DNA from: SAR202 cluster bacterium Casp-Chloro-G2
Lineage (GTDB): Bacteria > Chloroflexota > Dehalococcoidia > Lucifugimonadales > UBA3495
Length of the DNA: 63,816 bases
Assembly: GCA_002816575.1 (NCBI GenBank)
Contig: MUCI01000038.1
Location: 1 to 63,816 of the forward strand
Direction of reading: 5' to 3'
A program made the position numbers and the translations under genes. Below the pieces are notes generated by a model. The model was not told the DNA's origin. It did not search any database and saw only the letters and a program-made list of their open reading frames with translations. Below, one piece after another: positions 1-8,754 of the stretch. The first letter of the stretch is position 1. Each line of letters opens with the position of its first letter.

Positions 1-890
1 GCCCGAGTGGCGGGCCAGCCGGTCGGCAACGCTGCCCAAGACCCAGCGGCCGATGCCGGAGCGCCCGTGGGAAGTCATGGTTACCAGGCAGTCGGCGGTC
101 TCCTCCACCAGGCCCAGAACCGCGTTGGCGGCCTGCCCGTGGATCACCCGTTCGTCCACCGATGTGATTCCCTGTTGGCCCAGGCTCTCTTTAACGCCGT
201 GTAGATATTGCGCCGCATCGTCGTCGGCTTCCTTGGCATAGGCTCCGAATCGATCGGTATCGATCGGCGCCATCATCTGCTGGTCCATCAGCCGGTAATA
301 CTCATCCAGCGAGGCGGTTACCCTTACTAGACATTCAACCCCATCGCCTTGGCCAGAGGCCGCATGTAGGGCAGGATTTGCTCGGCCAACGGCGAGCCGT
401 CCAAGGGGACGATCACGTTCTTGAGACTGACCTCCTCCGGTGGATCGTCATCTTCTCCGGCTTGTATGATCAGGAGCGGACTGGCGGTGCCCTGAAGGAC
501 TTTATCGGTAACGCTGCCCATCACCCAGCGTCCCACTCCGGAGCGCCCATGAGTGGCCATGGCGACCAGCGTGTTGGGCGTTCTTTGGGCTTCGCTGATG
601 ATCTGGTCGGCCGGGTCGCCTTCTTTGGCGGTGCAGGAGACGGCTACCCCGGCGTCGCTAAGGTTTTCCTTCACACGGTCGAGAATCTCCAAAGCCTGGT
701 CGCGGTAGCCTGACGAGATTCGCGTGTAATCCAGGCCATGGCCGGGGTCGGCAAATCCGGGCGGCACCGGGTCGAATACGTTGATCAGGCGGATGGGAAT
801 CTTCAATGCTCCAGCCATCAGGCGCACGTAGGGCACAACCTGCTCGGCCAGTTTGGACCCGTCCAGGGGAACCAGAATACGGGAGTACAT
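1..890 (-). pseudogene. Tandem universal stress protein (UspA x2), frameshifted and cut by the window edge
   Basis: The open frame from 890 down to 327 gives one complete Usp domain (starts MYSRILVPLDGSK, nucleotide-binding MATHGRSGVGRWVMGSV) and the first 30 or so residues of a second (VIVPLDGSPLAEQ), then a stop. Reading on in the next frame from about 328 to 1 restores the rest of the second domain, including TSHGRSGIGRWVLGSVAD, without further stops. One missing base near 328-332 therefore breaks an otherwise intact two-domain gene; its C-terminal end lies outside the window. Usp proteins bind ATP and accompany stress responses in the cytoplasm. AAGGAT precedes the ATG. The break may be real decay or a sequencing error; the intact second half favours error or a recent event. 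Confidence 0.8.
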
Positions 891-1134
891 CTTATTCGAT
901 CCTTATGTCCGGATGAGGATGCGGTTGTTGGGACACCGGATGGCATCTGAAAACCGGCTATTGCTCAATCTAAACCAACTTAACCAGCTTACCGTAAATC
1001 ACGCATCTTTTCATCGGCGGACCGGTGTTTTCGGGCGCAACCTCATGGTCGCCAGCTTGGCCAAGCATACCCAAGATTACCCAGGTTTACCGTGTTGCCA
1101 GAGGTTTTTCGTCGATAGCAGTCCGGAGGTGAGG

Positions 1135-2166
1135 CTAACTCTCGATCACCAATTTCCCGTAGAAATCTCGGTCCTCCATGGCCTTGTGGGCACCGGCCAC
1201 GTCGTCCAACGGGAACACCTTGGCGACGATCCCGTGCAGCGAGCCGTGGTGCACCACCTTCATGAATTCGGCGAAGGTGCGGTTGCTGCGGCCGCCGCTG
1301 CCCATAAGCTGCAGGGGCCGGCCATGCAGCAGCGACAGGTTCATCTCCACCTGGGTGCCGGAGGTCACGCCAGTGATCACCAGACGTCCGCGTGGGGCCA
1401 TCGACAGCAGGTTCTCGTTCCAAATGTCCGCGCCGACACAGTCGAAGACCACGTCCACGCCCTGGCCGCCGGTCAATTCCTTGACCCGCTCACTGAACTT
1501 GGGCGTGTCCCGGTAGTTGATGACCTCGTCCGCGCCCCATTCCTTGGCCTTATCCAGCTTCCACTGACTTCCGGCGGTGGTGATGACCCTGGCGCCGAAC
1601 ATCTTGGCGATCTGGATGGCCATGCTGCCCACGCCGCTGCCGGCCGCTTGGACCAACACCGTGTCCCAGGGCTTGATGTCCACCTGGGTGACCAGGCAGT
1701 GCCAAACCGTGTGGGCCGCGATGGGCAGGGTGGCTGCCTCCGTGAAGTCCATGGAGTCGGGTATCACATGGGCGTTGGCCGCCGGGGCCGCGATGTATTC
1801 GGCGTGACCCCCGTCCAGGTCCACGCCGAGCCGCTTGCCGTTGGAGCATGACTGGTCCAGGCCCAACACGCAGTTGTCGCAGACTCCACAGGTTATCCGG
1901 TTGTTCAGGATCACCCGGTCGCCAATCTTGAGAGAGGTGTTGGCCGTGGGGCTGATGGCGGTAATCTCGCCGGCGATGTCGCATCCCAATGTCCGGGGCA
2001 GGGATCCGTTATAGGACTTTCCGTCCCGCAGGTTCAGGTCCAGGTGGTTAAGGGCGCTGGCGCGGACCCGGAGCATGACCTCGCCTGGGGCCACCTCTGG
2101 CTCGGGCCGGTCGCCGTAGATCAACTTATCGACGCCGCCGTGCTCGGTGATGTAAACGGCTTTCAT
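1135..2166 (-). CDS. Zinc-ribbon MDR-family dehydrogenase / quinone-oxidoreductase-like
   Basis: 343 residues, a cytoplasmic NAD(P)H-dependent medium-chain dehydrogenase. GroES-like N-terminal half with a structural zinc lobe of four cysteines (C93, C96, C99, C107), then a Rossmann half with AAGSGVGSMA at about 174-183. The usual catalytic-zinc cysteine near residue 40 is not evident (NHLDLN instead), so it may act like quinone oxidoreductase rather than a classical alcohol dehydrogenase. The frame is open to 2217, but MKAVYITEHGG at 2166 is the family N-terminus and has AGGAGA just upstream. A promoter with TTGACT and TATCAT spaced 17 lies at 2276-2248. Substrate unknown. Confidence 0.85.
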   Translation of the reverse strand: MKAVYITEHGGVDKLIYGDRPEPEVAPGEVMLRVRASALNHLDLNLRDGKSYNGSLPRTLGCDIAGEITAISPTANTSLKIGDRVILNNRITCGVCDNCVLGLDQSCSNGKRLGVDLDGGHAEYIAAPAANAHVIPDSMDFTEAATLPIAAHTVWHCLVTQVDIKPWDTVLVQAAGSGVGSMAIQIAKMFGARVITTAGSQWKLDKAKEWGADEVINYRDTPKFSERVKELTGGQGVDVVFDCVGADIWNENLLSMAPRGRLVITGVTSGTQVEMNLSLLHGRPLQLMGSGGRSNRTFAEFMKVVHHGSLHGIVAKVFPLDDVAGAHKAMEDRDFYGKLVIES

Positions 2167-2247
2167 GGTGGTTGTCTCCTGATAGGTTAGGGACCTTGAT
2201 TCCTCGGATCGAAACACTGGGTCGAAACATGGTCTCGAATCACTGGA

Positions 2248-2276
2248 ATGATACTCTGGCCCCTACCCTCAGTCAA
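2248..2276 (-). promoter_or_regulatory. Sigma70-type promoter for the MDR dehydrogenase
   Basis: On the minus strand TTGACT (2276-2271), 17 bases, TATCAT (2253-2248). This gives a leader of about 75 bases to the ATG at 2166. Confidence 0.55.
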
Positions 2277-2318
2277 AGCTAGGACGAGCCCAGCTGAGCG
2301 GTAGGAACTTGTCTTCTA

Positions 2319-2348
2319 TTGACCCCCTTGGCCCGGTGCCTCTACTAT
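2319..2348 (+). promoter_or_regulatory. Promoter for the SDR and acyl-CoA ligase pair
   Basis: TTGACC (2319-2324), 18 bases, TACTAT (2343-2348), about 40 bases upstream of the ATG at 2389. It is divergent from the dehydrogenase promoter at 2276-2248. Confidence 0.5.
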
Positions 2349-2388
2349 CCACAGACAAATCTTAGACATTAAGCCTGGGGAGTGACAG

Positions 2389-3183
2389 ATGAGCCTGGCA
2401 GAATTTGATATCACCGGTCAGAAAGTCTTGATCGTGGGCGCGGGCCGTGGGATCGGAAAGGGCATCGCGCTGGCTTTCGCGGAAGCTGGGGCGGATGTGG
2501 CCATCGCCAGCCTGACCGAAGCAACCGTGGGCAAGGTGGCCGAGGAGATACGGGCCATGGGCCGCACCGCTCTGCCGGTCACCGGGGATGCCACCAAAGC
2601 GGCCGACATGGAACGGATCGCCGCCCAGACGCTGGCCGCGTTCGGTCACATCGACACGCTAGTGACGTGCGTCGGCGATTCAATCCGCAAGCCGGTGGTT
2701 AAACTGCCCGGGTCGTCCGAAGAGGGTATGACCGAAGACGATTGGCACAACGTGGTGAATATCAACCTGACGGAGGCCTTTCAGGGGTGCCGGGCTTTGG
2801 GCCCCCACCTGTTGGAGCGCGGTCAGGGCTCGGTCATCAACATATCCGGGTGGGCGTCGTTCCGGGGACGGCCCGGTTACTCCGCCTACGACGCCGCCAA
2901 GGCCGGTGTCATGCGCTTCACCGAGACCGTTGCCCAGGAATGGGCCCCGTTCGGAGTAAGGGTCAACGCGGTTGCGCCAGGCTCCTTCCCCGACCCCGAC
3001 CAGATGTCGGCCGAGGCGTATCAGACGCGCCAGAACGATGCCAAGGGAAGGGTCCCGCTGGGCCGGATCGGTAAACTGAAAGAGCCGGGCTATCTGTGCG
3101 TGTTTCTGGCCTCTCCCGCGGCATCCTACATCACCGGCCAGACCTGGGCCGTGGACGGCGGAATCAGTATTAAGCACCCATAG
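2389..3183 (+). CDS. Short-chain dehydrogenase/reductase (SDR)
   Basis: 264 residues, full length for a classical SDR. Cofactor motif GAGRGIG at 17-23, an NxNL segment near 124-127, catalytic Ser about 153 (NISGWAS) and Y167-x3-K171 (YDAAK), then the PG motif after the active site and a C-terminal AVDGG. This is an NAD(P)-dependent soluble oxidoreductase, FabG-like in layout. GGGGAG precedes the ATG. The acyl-CoA ligase starts 48 bases downstream on the same strand, so an acyl-chain or acyl-CoA substrate is a reasonable guess, but the sequence does not fix it. Confidence 0.88.
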   Translation: MSLAEFDITGQKVLIVGAGRGIGKGIALAFAEAGADVAIASLTEATVGKVAEEIRAMGRTALPVTGDATKAADMERIAAQTLAAFGHIDTLVTCVGDSIRKPVVKLPGSSEEGMTEDDWHNVVNINLTEAFQGCRALGPHLLERGQGSVINISGWASFRGRPGYSAYDAAKAGVMRFTETVAQEWAPFGVRVNAVAPGSFPDPDQMSAEAYQTRQNDAKGRVPLGRIGKLKEPGYLCVFLASPAASYITGQTWAVDGGISIKHP

Positions 3184-3231
3184 GCGCCCCTAGGATCCCC
3201 TGGCAATGCTCGATCGGAGGCGTTTGCAGCC

Positions 3232-4851
3232 ATGATGGAATACCCACTGCTGGTGCACCGGTTCCTGGAACGGACCAGCGTTTTCTCGCCTGATAAGGAG
3301 ATTGTGACCCGTGAAGGCGACGGCGTGCACCGCTACACCTACGCCGACCTGATGGTCCGTTCGTCCCGGCTGTCTAATGCGCTGGCCGGTCTGGGAGTGG
3401 GAGTGGGAGACCGGGTTGGGACCTTTGGCTGGAACACCTACCGGCACCTGGAAGTCTACTTCGCGGCGCCGGCCATGGGGGCGGTGCTCCATACCATCAA
3501 CATCCGGCTGTTTACAGAGGACCTTGTTTACATAATCAACCACGCTGGGGACAAGGTCATCCTGGTAGACCCCGACCTGGTCCCCCTATTGGAGCCCCTG
3601 GCTTCCCAAATGGAGATGGTGAAGCATTTCATCATCATGACCGATGACCGCGGCTTCACCACCACCTTGTCAAACGCCCTGATCTACGAGGACCTGCTCT
3701 CAGCAGCTTCGGATGCCTATTCGCCGGTGAATCTGGACGAGAACGCTCCCGCCGGACTCTGCTACACCTCAGCAACCACCGGCCGTCCCAAGGGAGTCAT
3801 TTACTCCCACCGCGGCATCGTCTTGCACTCGATGATGGAGGCCCAGGCAGACACCATCGGCTTCCGGGAACGGGATGTGGTGCTGCCCGTGGTGCCCATG
3901 TTCCACGCCAACTGTTGGGGGGTTCCCTACTCCTCGGCCATGGTCGGCGCTAACCTGGTGCTCACCGGCGTCAGGCCCGGCCCAGAGGTGATCTGCCAGC
4001 TGTTCGAGTCGGAGAAGGTGACCCTTAGCCTGGGGGTGCCGACCATCTGGGTCGGCTTACTGGATTATCTGGAGCGGTCCGGCAAGACCTACGATTTCTC
4101 CAGCCTGCGCGAGATCGCCAGCGGCGGTTCTGCCGTTCCCATCAGCCTCATCCAGGCCTACAAGGAGAAGCTGGGCGTGAAGATGGTCCAGGCTTACGGG
4201 ATGACCGAAGCTACCCCGGTGATCTCGTATAACCGCCTAAATAGCCATTTGGATGACATGACCGAGGGCGATAAGATGCGATTGGCCGGCACCCAGGGTG
4301 TGATGGTGCCGGGCTTGGAGATGCGGCTGGTTGACGACGAGGGCAACGACCTGCCCTGGGACGGAGAGCAGCGGGGTGAGTTGCTGTTCAAAGGTCCGTG
4401 GATCGCCAGCGAATACTACAACGACCCCCGCAGCTCGGAGACCTTCATCGACGGCTGGTACCACAGCGGGGACATCGCGTCGGTGAACGCCGACGGCTAC
4501 ATCCAGATCGGCGACCGGGTCAAAGACATGGTGAAGAGCGGCGGCGAGTGGATATCGTCGGTCGACCTGGAGACGGCCATAATCGCTCATCCGGGGGTGC
4601 TGGAGGCGGCGGTGATCGCCATCCCCCACGAGAGATGGGTGGAGCGTCCGTTGGCCTGCGTGGTGCCCAACGCCGACTCTCAGGGAAAGCTTGGGAAGGC
4701 CGACGTGCTCGACTTCATCCGGGACCGGTTCGCGCCGTGGTGGCTCCCCGACGATGTGGTGTTCATCGACGAGATTCCCAAGACCAGCGTGGGCAAATTC
4801 GACAAAAAGGTCCTCCGAGAGCGCTACAAAGACCACCATCCAGAGAGTTGA
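3232..4851 (+). CDS. Long-chain fatty acid-CoA ligase (AMP-binding family)
   Basis: 539 residues. The P-loop YTSATTGRPKG lies near residues 177-187, the A5 motif YGMTEATP near 320-330, then DGWYHSGDIA and the GDRVKDMVKSGGEW hinge, and the catalytic Lys region near the end (PKTSVGKFDKK). These are the ordered core motifs of the ANL adenylating superfamily, which activates a carboxylate with ATP and transfers it to CoA. Close in type to the medium/long-chain acyl-CoA synthetases. GGAGG lies upstream of the doubled ATG. It ends 41 bases from the convergent ccmD. Chain length preference cannot be read from sequence. Confidence 0.9.
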   Translation: MMEYPLLVHRFLERTSVFSPDKEIVTREGDGVHRYTYADLMVRSSRLSNALAGLGVGVGDRVGTFGWNTYRHLEVYFAAPAMGAVLHTINIRLFTEDLVYIINHAGDKVILVDPDLVPLLEPLASQMEMVKHFIIMTDDRGFTTTLSNALIYEDLLSAASDAYSPVNLDENAPAGLCYTSATTGRPKGVIYSHRGIVLHSMMEAQADTIGFRERDVVLPVVPMFHANCWGVPYSSAMVGANLVLTGVRPGPEVICQLFESEKVTLSLGVPTIWVGLLDYLERSGKTYDFSSLREIASGGSAVPISLIQAYKEKLGVKMVQAYGMTEATPVISYNRLNSHLDDMTEGDKMRLAGTQGVMVPGLEMRLVDDEGNDLPWDGEQRGELLFKGPWIASEYYNDPRSSETFIDGWYHSGDIASVNADGYIQIGDRVKDMVKSGGEWISSVDLETAIIAHPGVLEAAVIAIPHERWVERPLACVVPNADSQGKLGKADVLDFIRDRFAPWWLPDDVVFIDEIPKTSVGKFDKKVLRERYKDHHPES

Positions 4852-4892
4852 CCCGGCAGCCGAAAAGAGAATCGAAACCTGAATGCTGCCGA

Positions 4893-5090
4893 CTATTGAC
4901 CGTCAGTATGTTCCTGGCTCTGCTCCAGCATGGTTTCCAGCCGGGCGATCTCCTTCCGCATCTCGTGCTGCCGGCGGTTCACGTAGAACAGGTAACCGAA
5001 TAGCACCACCCAACTGACCGCGAAGGCGGCGAATAGATAGGGCAGATTGGACGACGGAAGGTGTGAGGACAGCAGTACGGATTCTAGCAA
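4893..5090 (-). CDS. ccmD: CcmD family small membrane protein
   Basis: 65 residues: one membrane segment (about 17-36, LPYLFAAFAVSWVVLFGYLF) followed by a charged helix rich in Arg, Glu and Gln. This matches CcmD, which stabilises the CcmABC haem-handling complex and helps release haem-loaded CcmE in System I cytochrome c maturation. It is the last gene of a minus-strand run ccmA-ccmB-ccmC-ccmD, 48 bases after ccmC. Identification rests on size, topology and position, because CcmD sequences are poorly conserved. Confidence 0.75.
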   Translation of the reverse strand: MLESVLLSSHLPSSNLPYLFAAFAVSWVVLFGYLFYVNRRQHEMRKEIARLETMLEQSQEHTDGQ

Positions 5091-5138
5091 GCCAGCTCCT
5101 TGGTGTTACGCCGAGAGATTAACCCCTGAAAACATCGC

Positions 5139-5867
5139 CTAACGCCCGCTCCGCCGCAGGGTGAACCGGATCCGCCCCAACGCCTCTTCCATGGAGCGCA
5201 GCGACATGCGCTCCATTACCATGTACACGAAGAAAAACACGAACGTGATGAACGAGTAAAGCAGTACCAGCGCCATTGTGCCGTCCAGCGCGTCGGCCTG
5301 GGCGAAGGGCCCCACCACCGGCGACGGGTGAATGGACCGCCACCAGACCACCGAGTAATAGACGATGGGAACGTCGACGAACCCCACGATACCCATCACC
5401 GCGGCGTAGATGGCGCCTTTGGACTGCGTTGGCGCATAGGACCGGACCATCAGATAGGCCACATAGATCAACCACAAGATCAAGGTGGTGGTCAGCCTCG
5501 GCTCCCAGGTCCACCAGGTGTTCCAGACCGGCCTGGCCCAGATGATTCCCGTGATCAGCGCCAGAGTCACCAACACCACCCCAACCTCCGCCGCGGCGTG
5601 GGCCACGGCGTCCCACTTGGGCGACCGGGTGATCAGGTACATCACGCTGCCGGCGAAAACCACGAAGAACGCCAGGAAGGACATGATGGCGATGGGCACG
5701 TGGAAGTAGAAGACGCGTTGCACGTGGCCCAGCACGGAATCCGTGGGCGCGACCATGAATATGAGGTAGAGGTTGATCACCATCATCACGCCGGTGATCG
5801 CCGCCATCACGGTTTTGGCGCTGGGCATCCGGCTGCTCGGGCTAGTCAAACTTTGCGAGCTGGCCAA
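5139..5867 (-). CDS. ccmC: Haem-handling membrane protein CcmC
   Basis: 242 residues with about six membrane segments and the tryptophan-rich motif of the haem-handling protein family (WARPVWNTWWTWEPRLT, about residues 109-125) flanked by histidines in HVQRVFYFHVP and VGPFAQ-side loops. CcmC places haem on the chaperone CcmE at the outer face of the cytoplasmic membrane. The start is TTG at 5867 with GGAG about eight bases upstream; an ATG 13 codons further in is the alternative. It follows ccmB by only six bases. Confidence 0.9.
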   Translation of the reverse strand: MASSQSLTSPSSRMPSAKTVMAAITGVMMVINLYLIFMVAPTDSVLGHVQRVFYFHVPIAIMSFLAFFVVFAGSVMYLITRSPKWDAVAHAAAEVGVVLVTLALITGIIWARPVWNTWWTWEPRLTTTLILWLIYVAYLMVRSYAPTQSKGAIYAAVMGIVGFVDVPIVYYSVVWWRSIHPSPVVGPFAQADALDGTMALVLLYSFITFVFFFVYMVMERMSLRSMEEALGRIRFTLRRSGR

Positions 5868-5873
5868 GCTAAA

Positions 5874-6548
5874 TCACTCCTCTACCACGAAGGCGAAAAT
5901 CCAGGGACATATTACCAGAAACACCGCGTCGAACACGCCGATCAACGGCAGCCACCGGCCCAGGCCGATGAACGTTTCGCCGCCCACCGCCCTCGTGCTG
6001 GCCTCCACCGATGCGATGATGACCGGCAGCACCACCGGGAAGAACAGGACCGGCAGCATTAGCTCCCTGGACCGCGTCTGCACCGCCATGGCCGAGAATA
6101 GAGTTCCCACCACCGCGAACCCCAAGGTGCCCAGGAAGATTGTTAGCACCAGATTGAAAGACAATGCAGAGAAATTCAGCATTACCGCGTAAACCGGCAG
6201 CAGGGCCGCCTCCACCAGCAGCATGAAGACCAGGCTGGTGAGGGCCTTGCCCAGGAATATGGCGTCGCGGCTCACCGGCGATATGAGCAGTCCTTCCAGT
6301 CCTCCTTGCTCCTGGTCTCTGACGAAGGCCCGGTTCATGGCCATCACCGCGGCAAAGGCGAAAGCGGCCCACAAGATCCCCGGAGCGAGCTCCTCAGACC
6401 TGCCAGGGGCGTTGTTCAGGGCAAAGTTGAATACCAATACCACCAGCAGTCCAAACACCAGCACTGAGACCACCAGGTCTTTGGAGCGTAATTCCAGCAA
6501 CAGGTCCTTCCAAACTATCACCAGCACCGGCCTAAGCAACCCGTTCAC
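5874..6548 (-). CDS. ccmB: CcmB haem ABC-transporter permease
   Basis: 224 residues with six predicted membrane segments and the CcmB signature region DQEQGGLEGLLISPVSRDA. CcmB is the membrane subunit paired with ATPase CcmA; together with CcmC and CcmD they release holo-CcmE. Its GTG start overlaps the ccmA stop by four bases (GTGA), indicating translational coupling. Confidence 0.92.
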   Translation of the reverse strand: MNGLLRPVLVIVWKDLLLELRSKDLVVSVLVFGLLVVLVFNFALNNAPGRSEELAPGILWAAFAFAAVMAMNRAFVRDQEQGGLEGLLISPVSRDAIFLGKALTSLVFMLLVEAALLPVYAVMLNFSALSFNLVLTIFLGTLGFAVVGTLFSAMAVQTRSRELMLPVLFFPVVLPVIIASVEASTRAVGGETFIGLGRWLPLIGVFDAVFLVICPWIFAFVVEE

Positions 6549-7285
6549 CGTCCGGCCTCCAGGGCAGCGGTCACGGCCTGCCGGATGGCGCCGTCACCAT
6601 TTTCGTCTTTGCCGCCGTGGCTGTCCGTGCCTGGAAAGTGGACCTTGCCACCGCGCAAGACTCCGGCACGGTGTCCCCATGACAGACCAAGGTCTAGGTC
6701 GTGGGTTGTCATAACCACCGAACGGCCGGAGGCGGTCCACTCCGCCAGCAACTCGTCGAGGATGGCCACCGACTCACGGTCCAGGCCTGTTTCCGGCTCG
6801 TCCATCAGCAACACGTCCGGCTGGTGCAAGATGGCCCTGGCGATGGCGGCCCGTTTCTGCATCCCGTTGGACAGGGTCCGCACCAGGTGACCGGCCCGGT
6901 CGCCCAGCTTTACTTTTTCCAGGACTTCGTCAACCCTGGGCTTGTGGTCTTTAAGGCCGAACAATCGACTGTAGTAGACCAGGTTCTCCTGGCAGGTCAG
7001 GTCGTCATAGAGCAGGCTGCGGTGGCCCACGACCCCGATCCGCCGCCGGACCGCATCCGGCCGGGCGCGCAGGTTATGTCCCGCCACTGCCACCGAGCCG
7101 TGGTCGGGGCGTACGTGCGTCGCTAGGATGCGCAAAAGGGTGGTCTTCCCGGCCCCGTTGGCGCCGAAAAGCACCAGCGTCTGGCCCCAGGGGACCGACA
7201 GGTCCAGGTCCCAAAGCACCGGCCATTCACCGAAACTTTTCTCAAGCTGGCGGACCTGCACGGCTTCTCCGATCAGAGTCGTCAT
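6545..7285 (-). CDS. ccmA: CcmA haem ABC-transporter ATPase
   Basis: 246 residues. Walker A GANGAGKTTLL at about 39-49, signature LSNGMQKR at about 138-145 (a CcmA-type variant of LSGGQ), Walker B VLLMDEPETGLD at about 159-170, and the H-loop TTHD. The ATPase drives release of haem-loaded CcmE. First gene of ccmABCD; a strong candidate promoter lies about 235 bases upstream. The C-terminus (from about 215) is a short charged extension. Confidence 0.92.
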   Translation of the reverse strand: MTTLIGEAVQVRQLEKSFGEWPVLWDLDLSVPWGQTLVLFGANGAGKTTLLRILATHVRPDHGSVAVAGHNLRARPDAVRRRIGVVGHRSLLYDDLTCQENLVYYSRLFGLKDHKPRVDEVLEKVKLGDRAGHLVRTLSNGMQKRAAIARAILHQPDVLLMDEPETGLDRESVAILDELLAEWTASGRSVVMTTHDLDLGLSWGHRAGVLRGGKVHFPGTDSHGGKDENGDGAIRQAVTAALEAGR

Positions 7286-7521
7286 GGGGCGGCCCCGTGG
7301 CTGACGGGAGATGACTCGCCCGTTAAGCAGCGTCGCAATATGATTCGACCGGATGAGGCGATCGGATTCAATCCAGCGGGGGACGGGCCCATTGGCTGGC
7401 GTGTTTCAACGGTCATTCGGGCGAGATCGGTTGGGCTGAGACCTAAGCGGAACGCTGGCAAGGGCACGACGAAACCGGAGGTATCTGCAAGGGGGATTTG
7501 GAAGGTATTCAACGTACCGCG

Positions 7522-7550
7522 ATTTTACTTAACGAAACATTGAATAGCAA
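7522..7550 (-). promoter_or_regulatory. Promoter for the ccmABCD operon
   Basis: On the minus strand TTGCTA (7550-7545), 17 bases, TAAAAT (7527-7522). Transcription would begin near 7515, leaving a leader of about 230 bases before ccmA. The 450-base gap 7286-7735 otherwise holds only the ccmE promoter and a doubtful 76-codon open frame (7512-7282) that overlaps the ccmA start by four bases. Confidence 0.5.
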
Positions 7551-7651
7551 GAATAACCCTGATCCAACGGCTTTACCGGTGGGCGTGCTGCCGCCCGTTG
7601 GAAGGTCTGGATGATTGTGTCTTTTTCTCACTGGTAGGGAGCCTAAACCCG

Positions 7652-7660
7652 TGATAAGAT
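7652..7660 (+). promoter_or_regulatory. Extended -10 upstream of ccmE
   Basis: TGATAAGAT (extended -10 TG, then TAAGAT at 7655-7660). No clear -35 is present. It lies about 70 bases before the ccmE start. Confidence 0.35.
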
Positions 7661-7735
7661 GGGCCTGAATCGCGGAGGCGGCGTCCGGGGTTCGCAGTTT
7701 ATTGCAGCCGCAAATGGGGGAAAGGAAGACCTGTC

Positions 7736-8221
7736 TTGGACGACAGCGCAATGTCACCACTGGACCCGCTAGATGACGAGTCCCCGGCACGTTCCAACCG
7801 GACCAGATTCCTGGTTCTAAGTGCCGTTATAGTCCTGGCCTTAGGCTATATGATCTACGCGGCCTTCCCTGGTAACGCTCTCTATTTCCTGACAGTAAGC
7901 GAATTCAATAGCAATTCAGAGGTCCAGGACGGGCGCTTGCTGCGAGTTTCCGGCAAGTTGGTTGCGGGTACGTTTGGACGCGAAGACAACTCCATCGATT
8001 CCCGATTCCAGATCACCGACAGCGAAGAGACTCCCACCGGCGAAACCCTGCAGGCCAGCTATACCGGCGTCCTGCCTGACCTGTTCTTCAACCCCTACTC
8101 CGAGATTATCTTGGAGGGAAGTTTCGGCGGTGACCAGGTCTTCCAGGTCGACAACATCCTGGTGAAGTGTCCTTCCAAGTACCAAGACATTGAAGAAGTC
8201 GTGCCATCTGCCAGCGGTTGA
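7736..8221 (+). CDS. ccmE: CcmE haem chaperone, CXXXY variant
   Basis: 161 residues: one membrane anchor (about 25-43), then the OB-fold domain (LLRVSGKLVAGTF, DSRFQITD, YTGVLPDLFF, VDNILVK). In classical CcmE the haem is bound covalently by His in a HxxxY motif; here the matching stretch KCPSKYQ carries C145 and Y149, so it is the CXXXY type known from archaea and some sulfate reducers. The start is TTG at 7736 with GGAAAGGAAG upstream; an ATG at 7751 is less well placed. It is divergent from ccmABCD and ends at a bidirectional terminator. CcmF and CcmH genes are not in the window. Confidence 0.88.
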   Translation: MDDSAMSPLDPLDDESPARSNRTRFLVLSAVIVLALGYMIYAAFPGNALYFLTVSEFNSNSEVQDGRLLRVSGKLVAGTFGREDNSIDSRFQITDSEETPTGETLQASYTGVLPDLFFNPYSEIILEGSFGGDQVFQVDNILVKCPSKYQDIEEVVPSASG

Positions 8222-8250
8222 CGTAGAACTTCTGGAACCGAGTTCGTAAA

Positions 8251-8281
8251 AAAAGCCCCTGAATCATTGCAGGGGCTTTTT
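8251..8281. terminator. Bidirectional rho-independent terminator
   Basis: AGCCCCTG (8254-8261) pairs with CAGGGGCT (8270-8277) around an eight-base loop, with A's before and T's after. It separates ccmE (plus) from the convergent zinc-finger gene (minus). Confidence 0.85.
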
Positions 8282-8326
8282 CGATGGCCTGGTTTTATAA
8301 TGGACTGGTTCGGGTTGGCGGACCGG

Positions 8327-8590
8327 TTAATTCTCCTTGTGCATCCGGTCGATCAGCGACTGCTTGAGAGCCGCCGGCGCGGTGACTCCCGGCAGACGTC
8401 CCAGCGCGCTGATGGTGGACGCCAGCGTGCCGACGAATGCCTGGCAGGGCCCACACTTGCTCAGGTGGGCCTGGAACGCCGAGCGTTTCTCTGGTTTCAA
8501 TTCGTTGTCGATGTAATCAGAGGAGAGGGCGGCCACGTCCTCGCAGTCAAGTTCTCCATGTCTGAATAATCTGGTTATCGCTCGTAACAC
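8327..8590 (-). CDS. Small anti-sigma-factor-like zinc-finger protein
   Basis: 87 residues, GTG start. The motif HLSKCGPC (H42, C46, C49 by my count) together with an upstream Asp/Glu-Cys segment (LDCEDVAALSSDYIDNEL) is the zf-HC2 anti-sigma domain that clamps group IV (ECF) sigma factors. No membrane segment follows, so it would be a soluble, possibly redox-responsive, anti-sigma. No sigma factor gene is adjacent; upstream on the same strand lies the kor operon 238 bases away behind a terminator. Function in regulation is inferred from the domain alone. Confidence 0.7.
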   Translation of the reverse strand: MLRAITRLFRHGELDCEDVAALSSDYIDNELKPEKRSAFQAHLSKCGPCQAFVGTLASTISALGRLPGVTAPAALKQSLIDRMHKEN

Positions 8591-8754
8591 AATCGTTGCC
8601 CCCGGTCCATTCTAAGTCGGCGCTTGATCAATGGGCAACACCCGCTGCCCCGGAACTGGCCTCTTCACCAAGTTATCCGCCTGTGCTCTGCCTGAGTCCT
8701 GCCTCAGTTCCTGCCTGCTCAATCACTTAGATGCACTACCCCCACCGTTTGGAT

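Noticed and set aside
853-1851. 332-codon open frame on the plus strand
   Set aside because: Antisense to the MDR dehydrogenase and its leader; composition is His/Gly/Val-rich and has no motif.
7282-7512. 76-codon frame in the ccm leader, overlapping the ccmA start by four bases
   Set aside because: The overlap and the nearby promoter made it tempting, but there is no ribosome-binding site and the residue mix does not look like a folded protein.
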